Assembly: GCA_029204225.1 (NCBI GenBank) | Contig: CM055094.1 | Span: 13,828,928 to 13,892,927 of the forward strand | Origin: Diphasiastrum complanatum | Taxonomy: Eukaryota; Streptophyta; Lycopodiopsida; Lycopodiales; Lycopodiaceae | Length of the DNA: 64,000 nucleotides | Direction of reading: 5' to 3' | In this document: positions 44,571-56,375 of the stretch, piece by piece | Layout of the letters: each line of letters opens with the position of its first letter | How positions within the stretch are numbered: the first letter of the stretch is position 1 | The notes under the pieces: generated by a model | What the model was told of the DNA's origin: nothing | What the model saw: only the letters and a program-made list of their open reading frames with translations | Database searches by the model: none | Program-made: the position numbers and the translations under genes

Positions 44571-44736
44571 TATCAGACCACGATCCTGTGCCCAAGAATG
44601 GTTCACAGTAATAGCGCACTATGTGATGTGAGCTTACATAGCTAGCTTGAATGATTATCTCTACTTCTTGAATAACTTTTACTCTCTCAAAGATCTCTGA
44701 TCCTATGGAATCAGATAATTAAGATACAATGGAGTT

Positions 44737-45328
44737 TGTTGAGGAACTTTGAATCACGCTACTGATCTACCTTATCGATTCATCACACATTTATTCATGA
44801 GTTGCCTTTATGTATATATACATGGAACAATTATAGTGATTGTGTGGGCAACAAACATGAAACAATGCAGTTACTAAAAAGTACTGAAATGAATTGTAAC
44901 GTAGTCTACGTCAGACAAGGCAGAGGAAGAGCTCTATTTTGAATGTGACAATCGAACGATCGTCAAAGACTTCGAGCAAGTCGAGTCGATTGGCTTGCTC
45001 TTGAGAGAAGTCGATGATGTGGACTTCAATGTCAATGAGATGTTGCCATGACTTCGATGTCTGGGAAGTCGATGACGTGGAGTTTGAAGTCGGAGAAGTC
45101 GATGACGTGGACTTTGAAGTTGATGGAGTTTGTTGATAGGATGTCGATGACTTTGAAGTCGGAGACTTCGATGTTGATCCTACTTCTGCTTCAGTTGATT
45201 GATTGCACAGACGTTCGACTTTTGAGAATAAGGCTGCATGTAGTTGTAGAGAGAGCTTATATATTTACATAGTATATTGTGCTCAGGAATGAAATTCGGG
45301 TGAGTCGGAGTGAAGCTTAATTCCAACA
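44737..45328 (-). repeat. Probable 3' LTR of a minus-strand copia element
   Basis: The right edge, TTCCAACA at 45328, is followed by CTCCCCCTTAAGCTT, the complement of a polypurine tract. The left edge is placed at TGTTGAGG (44737) because it would pair with CAACA, but this is uncertain. Positions 45007-45177 hold a GAAGTCGATGACGTGGA-type minisatellite with a unit of about 30 bp. 45172-45270 matches the LTR remnant at 47310-47410. Confidence 0.6.
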
Positions 45329-47290
45329 CTCCCCCTTAAGCTTAACTCCTAGGATCCTGAATGAAATAGAGCGAGCTACATAATGCAACATGCTTTTTCC
45401 TCCATAGAGGCTTAGTCAAGATATCAACCAACATACTATCAGTTGGACAGTAACTTAGTTTGACATTTTTATTCTAAACTTTCTCTCTAAGAAAATGAAA
45501 TTGAACTTCAATGTGTTTAGTTCTAGAGTGAGTTCGTGGGTTCAAAGATAGAGCAATGTAGCTTTGATTGTCACAATGGAGTATAGTTGGACTGATTTGA
45601 GGGATCATAAGATCCTGAAGCAATCTTCTGAGCCAGATGATTTCCTTTATTGCAGAGGTGGATGCAACATATTTGGACTCTGTGGAAGACAAAGAAATAC
45701 ATTTTTTTGCTTTCAACTATTCCATGAAATGAGTCCTCCTGCCAGAAAGCAAAGATAGCCAAAAGTGAATTTTCTTGTGTCCACATTACTAGCCCAATCA
45801 GAGTCAGAATAAGTAAGTTATGTCAAGGCATCATGTATATTTTCATTATAGCACAAAGCATAGTGCTTAGTGGCTTGAATGTATCTTAGTGCTCTAAGTA
45901 GAGCCTTCCAGTGAGGTAGGCCGAGATTTTACATGAATTGTGACAATGTGTTGACTGTAGATGCTAGATCAGGTCGAGTGCATACATGATTGATCCGACT
46001 ATCGATTGATAGGGGTATTTGCACATCTCTTTCTTCTCTACATCAGTTGTCGGGCACATATCCTTTGACAGTTTGAATCCTGGATCCATAGGCGAGTCAA
46101 TAGACTTGTAGTTTTCCATGCCATACCTGTAAAGTACACTAGCTAAATACCTTTCTTGGTTAATCGTGATACTTCTGTCTGCTCTGTCTCTGATTATCTC
46201 GATCCCCAAAAGGTAGTGCACAGGGCCTGAATCAGTCATTTCGAATTCCTTCAACAATAGTGACTTTGTCTCATGAAGGAATTGATTCGAATTGCTGATG
46301 ATCAGAGAGTCATCAACATATAGAGCTATTATGACATAGCTTGAGTCTATGTGTTTGAGATAAATATTAGAGTCAGTAGCAGAGTTAGGAATGAAGTCAT
46401 GCTGCAACAAAAATTGATTGATTCTATCAAACTAGGTCCTTGGAGCTTGCTTTAGTCCATAGAGAGCATTTTTCAGCTTACATACCTTTTGTTCATGGCC
46501 TTGAAGGATGTAACCTTCAGGTTGATAAATGTAGATGTCTTCTTGTATGTATCCGTTCAGAAAAGCAGTATGAACATCCATCTGGTGAACTTCCAGATCC
46601 TTAGTAACTACGATAGCAAGTAAAGATCGAATTAACTGAAGTTTTGCAGCTGGACTGTAAGTATTAGTGTAGTCAATCCCATAGGTTTGTTCATATCCCT
46701 TGACGACTAGTCAAGCTTTCCATTTGAATATCGAACCATCTGGATTGAGCTTCAACTTGAAGATCCACTTAGTGTTGATGATCTTTGCATTAGGAGGAGC
46801 TTCGACAAGACGCTAGGACTTGTTCTTCATCAATGAATTGTACTCAGCATGCATGGCAGAACGCCAGTTGTCTGCATTCAAACTCGACAATGCTACTTCT
46901 ACTGAGGTAGGTTCATCATTATTGATGAATGCTTGAGAGGTATATCGATCAAGCTCTTGTCGATGTTGAGTAGATCTCTGAACAAAAGTCGGTTACTGAG
47001 ATGATGATTCTCCTTGCTATGCGACATGGGTATCTTCAATATTTGTCGGAACAGTCACAGGTCGAGGCCTGTCGATGGTGATGGGAGTCGTTGGAACGAA
47101 CTCCTGCATTGGCTGCTTCTGCTTGAAGTCGTAGAATCTGTCTTTGAGGAAGACTACATCTCGACTGACTGAGATGCAGCTTGACTCGATATTATAGATC
47201 CGATAGGCTTTGTGTGATGTTGAGTATCCAATAAAGATACTCCTGCAGCTGACAAGGTCAAGCTTCTTTCTCAAATCAAAGGGAATCTAC
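45329..47290 (-). pseudogene. Minus-strand copia pol: integrase end, reverse transcriptase, RNase H
   Basis: Leftward from 47290: integrase end DLVSCRSIFIGYS and ISVSRDVVFL (47274-47140); reverse transcriptase from about 46960 with [41 protein letters not shown] and the catalytic YVDD of ALYVDDSLIISNSN; then KYPYQSIVGSIMY and RNase H with SLSSTESKYVAS, DNQSY and HSRTKHIEVQFHFLREK (45700-45474). Scattered stops and one frame change near 45950 break it. Gag, protease and most of integrase are missing; the integrase end joins an LTR remnant near 47300. It belongs to the same family as 58822-64000. Confidence 0.9.
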
Positions 47291-47309
47291 ACATAACAAA
47301 GACAGCGAC

Positions 47310-47420
47310 GTTGATCATGCTTCTGCTTCAATTGATTCATTGCACAAACGTTCGGACTTTAGAGAGTAAGGTTGCATGTCATTGTAGAGAGAGCTTATAT
47401 GTTACATAACTATGTAAGTA
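47310..47420 (-). repeat. LTR remnant of the minus-strand copia element
   Basis: ATTGCACAAACGTTCG and GTAGAGAGAGCTTATATGTT correspond to 45185-45265 in the 3' LTR. It lies where the 5' half was deleted, fused to the integrase end. Confidence 0.7.
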
Positions 47421-47454
47421 GCAGTACTTCAATGACCCCTATATGTCCATTTAG

Positions 47455-48508
47455 TGTTGGGGGCTAAATGGCAAATTACCCTTGGATAAGGGATACTTTT
47501 AGGATTAAGGGTAGGTGCCTTTGGATAAGGGCAGACAAGTGACTATACCTTGGTCATGGGTATGGAATCACGTTACCCTTGGATAATGGGTACCCTTAGG
47601 ATTAAGGGTATGTGCTTTTAGATTAAAATACTGGTGTCATTGGATAAGGGCAGGTAGGTGTCTATGCCTTGGTCGGAGGTATGGAACCTAGTGAGGTGTT
47701 AGAAAGTCATTACCATGGGTGTTTTGGCTATTTTTCTAAACCTTGGGCCTCAACCTTGAACGATATCGCTTTATTGGTCTTGGACCAAAGTATACAATCA
47801 CAACTTGGGCAATGGGACCTAGTAGGAGGGCGCACTTCCAAGGTGTCCATTGAGTTTCCACTCCCACAAGAAAGACATTCAAAGAGTCATAGGTTTTGAA
47901 AGAAGTCTCTTGACCTTACATATAAGCCTATGAAGGTCCTTTAACTCCCCTAGGCTCTCTCTTTTCCATTTGTTTTGCATGGAACTCCATAGTGTATTTG
48001 AGAGTGCCATTTGGCATCTATATGAGGGGAGGAGGGCGCCCATAGGGAGGGGGAGAGATCTCTTTTGCTTGTTATGCTTATGCTCTAGTGTGGCTACTAG
48101 TGTATGTTTTATTGTGTGTAGTATGCTTAGGGTTTGGATCTTGCTTATGGTATGGGACATAAGTAGGGTTTGGATCTTGAGTATGCTATGATTTGTGGTG
48201 GTATGCTTGTGATTAGTTATTGGTTAGCAAGGGGGTGCTAGTGCTAGATTAGCCAAGTTGCAGGATTGCATGTGCTAGCTAGCTATGGTTGGGTGGTGAA
48301 TACTTGAGGCCACTTGTTATCTACCTTTGTGATTAAGATTAAGGACACAGGTGGAGAAGAGATCCATGAAGACTTGAAAATCCTTACTTGCAGGTGGAGG
48401 CATCCTAGCTTGGAGTTGGAGAGCATCTTGGAGCTTGCAGGTTACTTAGAGAACCTTTGGAGGCACTACCTTTAGATTTGGAGGACTTCTTGATTTCATT
48501 TGTAAAAG
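47455..48508 (+). repeat. 5' LTR of a plus-strand gypsy element
   Basis: Starts TGTTGGGGGC at 47455 and lies directly upstream of a primer-binding site. The first part carries two direct copies of a 97-bp unit (47478-47574 and 47575-about 47687) with CCCTTGGATAA-GG and TAGGATTAAGGGTA. A TATA-like CTATATGA is at 48018-48025. The exact right edge is unclear, a few bases before 48509. Confidence 0.65.
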
Positions 48509-48520
48509 TGGTATCAAAGC
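48509..48520 (+). promoter_or_regulatory. Primer-binding site of the plus-strand gypsy element
   Basis: TGGTATCAAAGC, complementary to the tRNA-Met 3' end. About 1.1 kb of AT-rich leader follows before gag; 48780-49040 contains two related copies of a TTTTCAGACCT-TAAATCTGAAAA block. Confidence 0.8.
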
Positions 48521-49649
48521 TAGACAAAGGATGGTAACCTTTCTAACCTTCTTCAAGTTCTATAAAGACCAGAAATTAAATTTTTTTTTGGAAAAGATTA
48601 TTGGCTTTTCTAGTAATAGGAAGCTTGTAGTTGACGTATCCAATGAATCTAGTTCTCTTGATAAAGAGTAGTGATGCTTATAGAATTGTTTAGAGGCTGA
48701 TTTTTTATTATGTTAGAGAAGTTTTAAGGTGGGCTGTTGGTTTTAAATCTTTTTGAAAAAAGATTTGTGGGTGCATAAATGAAGTGTTTAAACTTGTAAT
48801 TTTCGTTTTAAAATTCTGTTTTTCAGACCTATAAATCTGAAAATCAAATCTGAAAAGTGAAGTTTTCATAAAAACTTCATTAGTTACACCTTTCTACCTA
48901 TTAATTTCATGAAAATGGTAATGTAGGAAGGAAAAGGTAATGTAACTTTATGCATAAAAAAATGTTTTGAAGTTCTATTTTTTGTCATTTTAAAGTTCTG
49001 ATTTTCAGACCTGTAAATCTGAAAAGCAGATCTGAAAAGTGTGCACATGAGGCTCCGAGTGCTCTGTATGGTTTGTGCAGAACACAAATTATTACGTATT
49101 GCAAATCAAGCTTCGCAATATGAGCTTATTCTTTATTTGCTAAGCCAATTTTAGATTTATCTGAAATGCATCTAAGTAGTTGTGAATTGTCAAAAATTCT
49201 TAACTTTGTAGACTTAGATTAGGAGCAAATTGAAAAGAATAAGTTACTGTCTGAATTTAAAAGTTTTCATAGAATGTCATTAGTTTTCCATTTCTAGTCA
49301 CTAGTTTCATAGATTTGAAGAGTAGGAAAGTGAGAAATGTGAAAATTTGTGTTGAATTTGAAATGACAAATGGAAATGGAATTGGAGTGGGAACTTTATG
49401 TAAACATTAGTTTGAAGTAGTTAATTGAAGTTTACATAAAAATTGGTTTTGATTTCTGCTTTGGTTTTGAAATTGCTTGGTGTAGTTTTCTCTTAAGCTT
49501 GGATTGAGCTTACAAACAATAAGTATTGAATGAGTAAAAGTAAATGCTTTTATTTGCATTGGATTATGTAAGAATTGAAACATTTCTATCATTCTAATTA
49601 GAATTACTTGTTGTTGTATTTGCATAATAGAAAAACACACAAGCAACTC

Positions 49650-50610
49650 CAATGGATCAAACCAATGAAAACCCATAATTTGATCTATCAAACCCATCCA
49701 ATGTGGCACAAGCTCTTGAACTTTTATACCAACAAATTCAAGCCACTAATTCTTGAAACTAATAAAAGGAACCAAGACTTAGAGTCTAGGTTAGCCAACC
49801 AGAAGAAGCATGTAGTTCCACCTCCCGTAAAATTGTTTAAGGAGGAAAAGAAGATAGGAACTTGCAAGTGGTAAGTTCATGGCTTAATGTATGGAACAGA
49901 TACTTTGGCATGAACCAATTCCTTGAATGTGGAAAGTTGTCCACTGTAACTATGTTCCTTGAAGAAAGAGCCTTAGTATGGTAGGATGACCTAGTTGCAA
50001 AAGGCAATCAACCTTATACATGGGATGATTTTTGCATAGTTTTAAGGAATACTTCCTACCACTATTAGATGACTCTGAACACTATCAAAAGTTGAGTAAT
50101 TTAACAATGAATAGAGGTTTGAAACAATTTATGAATAAAGGTTTGAAACAATTTATTGAAGATTTTCATAAATACATGAATATATATTATAGTAACATTC
50201 CACCAAAGGTTCAAATGTTAATGTTTATTGATGGATTACCAAAAGATTACCAAGTGGATGTTCGTAGGAACCATCCAAAAACCCTAGAAGATGCTATTAG
50301 GGCTGCGAAGTTGATGACACACCTAAGCCATCTAGGGGTCACCAGCCTAATGAGCCAAAAAAAGGTTTTCAATTCAAGAGGAAGGATAGGGAAACTGTTA
50401 ATAAAACACATCCCAATTCCAACAATCCTAAGAAAACCAAGAAAAACTTTAAAAACCATCAAGGTGACAAAGATATAGCTGAAGTTCGTAAGAAGACCTT
50501 GTGCTTCAAGTGCAATGACGAGGGTCATCTTGCACGAGATTGTATCAAAAAACTAGCTTCTACCTCGGGTAATCTATCTCGAAGTAATGAGATGGATGTA
50601 TGTTTTTTTA
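49650..50610 (+). pseudogene. Gypsy gag with CCHC zinc knuckle
   Basis: The start region near 49651 encodes MDQTNENP, then NPSNVAQALELLYQQIQA. A Retrotrans_gag-like core follows near 49890-50060 (WLNVWNRYF, FLEERALVW, YTWDDFC). Then IYYSNIPPKVQMLMFIDGLP, a basic stretch, and the knuckle CFKCNDEGHLARDC (50502-50543), a complete CX2CX4HX4C. Many stops and two or more frame changes show it is inactive. Confidence 0.8.
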
Positions 50611-50912
50611 ATTTTTTAGTTTCTGGACCTAATGACCTTATTTGCAGTAAAGGTAAGTTAAAGATCAAGTTGTTAGTGTCCTTTTTGTTACAGGATCCAC
50701 TCATAACTTTATTAATGTAAATTTGGTGCAGACGCTAATCCTTCCTACCCAAAAAAGTGTAGTTTTTTAGTTTTTGGACCTAATGACCTTATTTGCATTA
50801 AAGGTAAGTTAAAGATCAAGTTGTTAGTGTCCTTTTTGACACATGATCCACTCATAACTGTATTAATGTAAATTTGGTGCAGACGCTAATCCTTCCTCCC
50901 AAAAAAGTGAGA
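50611..50912 (+). repeat. Tandem duplication inside the gypsy protease region
   Basis: Two copies of 151 bp (50611-50761 and 50762-50912) each contain GGACCTAATGACCTTATTTG and CAGACGCTAATCCTTCCT. The region encodes the retropepsin start. Copy 1 reads FVTGSTHNFIN, with Val at the catalytic Asp. Copy 2 reads FDT followed by a stop. Each copy therefore has a different defect in the DTG triad. Confidence 0.85.
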
Positions 50913-51500
50913 AAAAATACTATCTAACAATGGCATCGAGAAGCAATTCCGAGTTCATGGATTATGTTTTCTTGATGTAGAGTTACACATACATGATTAC
51001 TCTGAAAAACTAGAATTACATGTTGTTGCATTAGCTAATGTAGATATTGTTCTCGGGCAACAATGGCATTTTGATAAGAATAAGTTATTGAGAATTGATT
51101 TTGTTGAAAAATCTTTATCTTTTATCCATGAGAATTCTTTGATTAAGATCAAGGCTAGTTTAAGTGTTAACACTAAAAATGTTAAATCTTATTCTAAACA
51201 AGAACTTAATTCAAGAATGAAGAATTTTGATTTTAAAGTTTATTTATTTTTTCATAATGATTTCATTTGCTGCAATGATAAAAAAACTTAACATAAATGC
51301 TATGAATATACCTAGTGAGAATACTATAGAGTTTGAAACCTATAATGAACTTAGGCAGGAATTCAATGATGTTTTTTAAGACCTTCATGTAGGTTTACCA
51401 CCCGAAAGGACAGTCGATCATAAAATCGACCTTATACCTGGTTCAATTTCGATCGCACAGCATCCTTATCAGATGAGTGCATCGGAAGAGGCTGAGGTAA
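50913..51500 (+). pseudogene. Gypsy protease end and start of reverse transcriptase
   Basis: VDIVLGQQWHFDKN and FVEKSLSF (51040-51125) are the end of a gypsy retropepsin. LPPERTVDHKIDLIPG and HPYQMSASEEAEV (51393-51497) are the standard beginning of gypsy reverse transcriptase. The element stops there; catalytic reverse transcriptase, RNase H and integrase are missing. Confidence 0.85.
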
Positions 51501-52012
51501 GTAGTCATTTACATGATTATTTGAAGACAGTGAAAACCATTGGTTAAAGTTGTTTAGGGTATTTGGAGAAATTATGAAATATAGATCTGGATCCCTCTAT
51601 GGTATCTTATGAGCTTGCGTAAATTATCTTTTGATCCCACAGTGATCACAAAGATCATTGAAGTCGTTTCTTGTAATCAAGTTATATTTTGCTGGAAGTT
51701 ATCAAAATAACTTCATTCAGAAATATCTTTCTATGTTGACATTTGATTCCTTTCTTCATTTCTTGTTCTTTGTGTGAAAAATAGCCTATTTTGGCAATCT
51801 AGCCATGTAGAACTTTGTAAATATTGTGTATAATCGGGTTGCACACATGGAAGGCCAAGATGCCACATGGCAACCCACTCCTAATGTAGGTTAGGTCAAG
51901 TCAAGAGAGTTGGTCATGTCTTTTCAAAATGTCGAAATATTCCCTCCCAATAGTTGAGAACACTAAAAAATTTGAATTAGGAGTGACATTTCAGAAACAA
52001 AGCCCCTTGAGG
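51501..52012. other. Spacer, nothing recognised
   Basis: AT-rich sequence between the truncated gypsy element and the copia fragment, with no frame, LTR edge or primer-binding site that I could identify. Confidence 0.5.
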
Positions 52013-55010
52013 AAGATGACGATGAAGTGGATTCATCCTTGATGGCATCTACATCAACATCCAAGAGCTACTCCAATGACACATGGTGGATTGATAGTGG
52101 GGCTAGTTCCCACATGACATTCCAAAAGGATTTTTTTCTCAACTCTTGTACCTTTTGTAGGTTGTAAAAAGTCTATTCTAACAGCAAGTATCAATAATGT
52201 AGAATAGATGGAGTGGGAACTATTCCCTTAAGTCTTGGATCCTCTAAAAGAGTAGATCTAGATAATGTACTCTATGTTCCTACACTCACTAAGGATTTGT
52301 TAAGTGTACAACAATTGATGGATGATGGTTTAGATATCAAATTTAAGCAAGGTGTTTGCTCCATAGTGATGAATGATACTTGCATTGAAAAGGGATTCAA
52401 GCAAGGAAGGTTTTTTAAGCTTGATGCTAATGTTTTTCTTGGAAGTGTGAACATGGCTAAGGAGGAGCTCAATCAAGGGAGCTATGGCATAAGACATTGG
52501 GCCATCCCCACTTCAAATCAATGGAGATGCGATGCACCAAGGATCTTGCTCTCGGCCTTCCAAAGACACTCTCAAAGTGTGGAAAAAGATGTGAAGCTTG
52601 TAGCCTCTCAAAGGCACACAAGCTACCTTTTGTTAACTCTTCCACTAGATCTACAAAAGCATTAGATCATTCATAGTGATGTGCACTCTTTTTCTCAAGA
52701 ATCTAATGGAGGTGCATGTATGTATGTATTTTTTATTGATGATTACTCTAGATACACTTGGATTGAACTTTTGGATTTCAAAAGTAAAGTGTTTGAGGCT
52801 TTTGTTAAGTCCAAAACTCTAGTTGAGAATCAACTTGATGCTAGAATAAAAATATTGAGGAGTGATAATGGCGGAGAGTATATCTCCACCAAGGTGATAG
52901 AGTTTTGTAAATCCAATGACATTAAAAGAGAATTTACATGTACTTATAGTCCTCAACAAAATGGTATAGTTGAGAGAATGAATAGAACTCTTTGTGAGTG
53001 TGCAAAAGCTTTAAGGTTAGATTCATCTCTACCTAAGTCATTTTGGGGAGAGGCCATTGTTTGTGCAACTTATTTGTGTAATAGATTGTCACGTAAGCCA
53101 ATTGGAGGCATAACATCTTATGAGGCTCTATTTTGTAAGCCGAATCTTAAAGATCTTATAATCTTCGGATCTACTTGCTATGTTTTTCAAGCATTAGATA
53201 CAAGAAAAAAAGATGATCCTACTTTGTTGGTTATGCTGAAAATAGCAAAGGATATAGAGTCTCTAATCCAATCACTAGAAATATTTTAGTGAGTAGAGAT
53301 GTTATATTTGATGAAGGTAACTACTATAAGTTGAATGAAAGTGCTTCTAATCCATCTTATGTCAAGGATATTGCAAGATTTGAGGAGGAGCCTACATGTG
53401 ATCAAGATCTTGAGGATCCACCTCAAGACCCGAGGACTCCAAGGAGGTCTACAAGAAGGAAGTCCGAGCTATCAAGGCTCACCTATGTTGACAAAGGTAA
53501 ACAAAGGGAAGATTTTCATTCACTTACCTCTTACACTTTTCTAACATCTATGTTTGATGAGCCGAGTTGCTTTGAAGAAGCTATGGAGTCACAAGAATGG
53601 AGGGATGCCATGCAAAAGGAGTATGATGCTCTTATGGAGAATCATACATGGAAGCTTGTGGATCTTCCTCATGGCCACTTGAGTGCAAATGGATCTATAG
53701 ATTGAAGTACAATCAAGATGGAAGCATCAACAAATACAAGGCAAGGCTAGTGGCAAAGGGGTTCTTGCAAACCAAGGGAGTAGACTTTGATGAAACTTTT
53801 GCTCCTGTTGCTAAACTAGTTTTCATAAGGTCGATCATTTCTCTTGCAACTACTCTCAATTGGCCTCTATTTCAACTTGATGTGACTAATGCATTTCTCA
53901 ATGGCTATTTGGAAGAGGAGATCTTCAAGAGGCAACCCGAGGGCTTCGTCAAACAAGATCAAGAAGAAAAAGTGTGTTTGTTGCTAAGAAGCCTTTATGG
54001 GCTTAAGCAAGCACCTAGAGCTTGGTACTCTATGTTGAATGCTTTCTTGAACTCTATAAGATTTTTTGTAAGTGCTTATGATCCTTCTTTATACTTAAGA
54101 TTCAATGATGGTAAAATCATCATTCTCATTTTGTATGTAGATGATATTATCCTTAGTGGAAATGATCATGTTGGTATACAAGAAGTGAAAGTAGCATTGT
54201 CTAAAGAGTTTAAGATGGTGGATCTTGGTAATCTTCATTTCATATTAGGAATAGAAGTATCAAGAAGCAAATATTTGAGTTTCATTTGTCAATCCAAATA
54301 TGCTTCTTCTATTTTAGAAAAGTTTGAAATGAAAGATTATAAAGGAGTAGAAACTCCTATGGAGCAAAATGTGAAAGTTTTTAATAGTGATCATGAAACA
54401 TCCTTTGAGGACATCACACTATATAGAAGACTTGTAGGCTCCTTGATCTATCTTACTATAACTAGGCCTGATTTGAGTTATAGTGTAGGTAAACTAAGCC
54501 AATCTATGCAAAATCCATTGGTTTGTCATTGAAAAAATGCAAAAAGAGTGTTGAGGTATATCTCGGCCACCAAGAACTTTGGTATTTTGTATCAAGGATC
54601 TAATCTTGCCTTGAGGGCATATTTGGATTCTGATTTTGCAGGCGATAAAGTGGATAGGAGGTCCACAAGTGCTTTGATTACCTTTCTTTGCAATGGCATA
54701 ATGTCTTGGCTTTCCAAAAAGCAAGACACCATTTCTCTATCTTCAACCGAGTCAGAATACAAGGCACTAACATCAACAACCAAGGAGATCTTATGGTTGA
54801 AGAGGCTTTTGGTGGAGTTGCAAGTCATGGAGACCGAGGAGAAGCCAATTATATATTGTGACAACCAATCAAGCCAAGCATTAGCAACCAATCTGACATT
54901 CCATGCAAGGAGCAAGCACATAGAGATTGCTCACCATTTTGTGAGAGAAAAGGTTCAAACAAAGGAGATCATCATGTATCTTCTTCAGATTGCCTTGCTG
55001 ATCTACTAGA
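52013..55010 (+). pseudogene. Plus-strand copia pol, nearly complete but broken
   Basis: Protease with WWIDSGASSHMT, DSG intact (52083-52120); GVGTIPLSLG and VLYVPTLTKDLLSVQQL; a GAG-pre-integrase part after a frame change near 52475; integrase core DDYSRYTWIEL, RSDNGGEYIS and NGIVERMNRTLCE (52735-52995); integrase end after a frame change near 53217; reverse transcriptase from about 53600, another frame change near 53690, with FQLDVTNAFLNG and ILYVDDIILSG (YVDD intact); an in-frame TGA at 54530 where the intact copia has Trp; RNase H with DSDFAG, SLSSTESEY and CDNQSSQ. Gag is missing. The RNase H end is cut off by an LTR at 55035. It is related to, but clearly diverged from, the intact element at 31156-35106. 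Confidence 0.93.
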
Positions 55011-55034
55011 CATCTCCTAAATTATAGGAGTTAG

Positions 55035-56211
55035 TGTTGGATTACTCTCCTTCTTACCAATTGATAATCGGTTTTAATCTTCATCTATTGTTTATCCAAT
55101 TATGTGAATTTTTCCGTGTTCTTTTATAGTCTGCAATTTTACAGACACAGTCTGCAGAATTACATAGAGTTTTACCACAGTGTCGCATTTCCATTTTCTC
55201 TCACTTCGGCTTTCTCGCCTATTAGGAATTACGAGTAAAATACAGTGTCATCTTTTTCGCATTGTTTGCATTTTAGCGACACTGTCGCCTATCATAAATC
55301 TCGTGGAAAATGCAGTGTCGCCTTTCTCACATTTTTTGCCTATCAGGATTTGCGAGCAAGTATGTAGAGTCGCATTCTTCGTTTTTCCAAAGTGCCTCAA
55401 ATGTTAAGGAAATGACTCTGGCAATGTGTGGGACAACCCTAAATCGGTTTTTAAGGCACTGACACGTTTTTCGCAAAATTCTGACACTGTCGCTTGTGGC
55501 TGTTTACGTTTATTTCTACAAAGCTACAGTTTTGGTTCATTTATGCGGACAAAATGTTTATGGTCAAATTTCACCGCTTATCAGCAATCAATGACAAGGA
55601 ACCGGATGGATGCCAGTGGAGATCAACCAACTGGCAATCGCAATTGACGACCTAATTTCTAAGTATAAATAGTTGTTCGTGTTCATACATCATCACAAAA
55701 AAAAATATCAAAGAGATTAGTCATCAAGTATTGTAGTTAGATCTCTATCAAGCTTTCAAGCTTGAACTCTCTTGAGCATTTTAGCTCAGTCTTTTAAGAT
55801 ATTTGTTTTAGAGTTGCTATTGCGCTATTGCTTATCAGCATAGCTACTTATTATCAAACTTATTCTCAATTACTTAGAGACAACTTAGAGTGCGCAGCTT
55901 CTATCCACTATTGTCTTGCGCTCATTAGTATCTGATTTTCTTTTCTGAATCAATACTATCTTTTTATTATGTTCAATATATGTCAGAATGCATGCATCTC
56001 TGTATTGTTTTTGTAACTGATAAAAATTGTCTGAGAATTCAATATTTCATGTTTGGCTACGTAATCACTTAGTATCTAGCAATTTCAAAGTTAGTTGTTA
56101 AAGATTGAACGTGATTTCCATCACTACTGCTTTGTTCAATTTTGATAGGCATAGTCATGCATTGGAAGTAGGAAATTTCCCCCGCTACTTTATCTATCCT
56201 ATTTTCCGACA
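55035..56211 (+). repeat. 5' LTR of the plus-strand copia complex, 1177 bp
   Basis: Begins TGTTGGATTA and ends TTTTCCGACA directly before a primer-binding site. GTGTCGC-type words recur (55170-55500). It is homologous to the minus-strand LTR at 61595-62801, sharing for example TGTTTGGCTACGTAATCA and the TGATAGGC-AGTCATGC block. Confidence 0.88.
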
Positions 56212-56223
56212 TGGTATCAGAGC
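56212..56223 (+). promoter_or_regulatory. Primer-binding site of the plus-strand copia complex
   Basis: TGGTATCAGAGC directly after the LTR's CA end, complementary to initiator tRNA-Met. Gag starts 153 bp downstream. Confidence 0.92.
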
Positions 56224-56375
56224 GAAATCTCTAATACTTGATATCTTTCACAATATCAAATTGATAATCATACTCTTCAGTTCTTTTCAACCTTTCAGTA
56301 TCAGAGAATTGATTTCCTATTGTTGGCATTATTGCATCTTAGCATCATCGATACAATCGACAGACTAAGTTCCAG

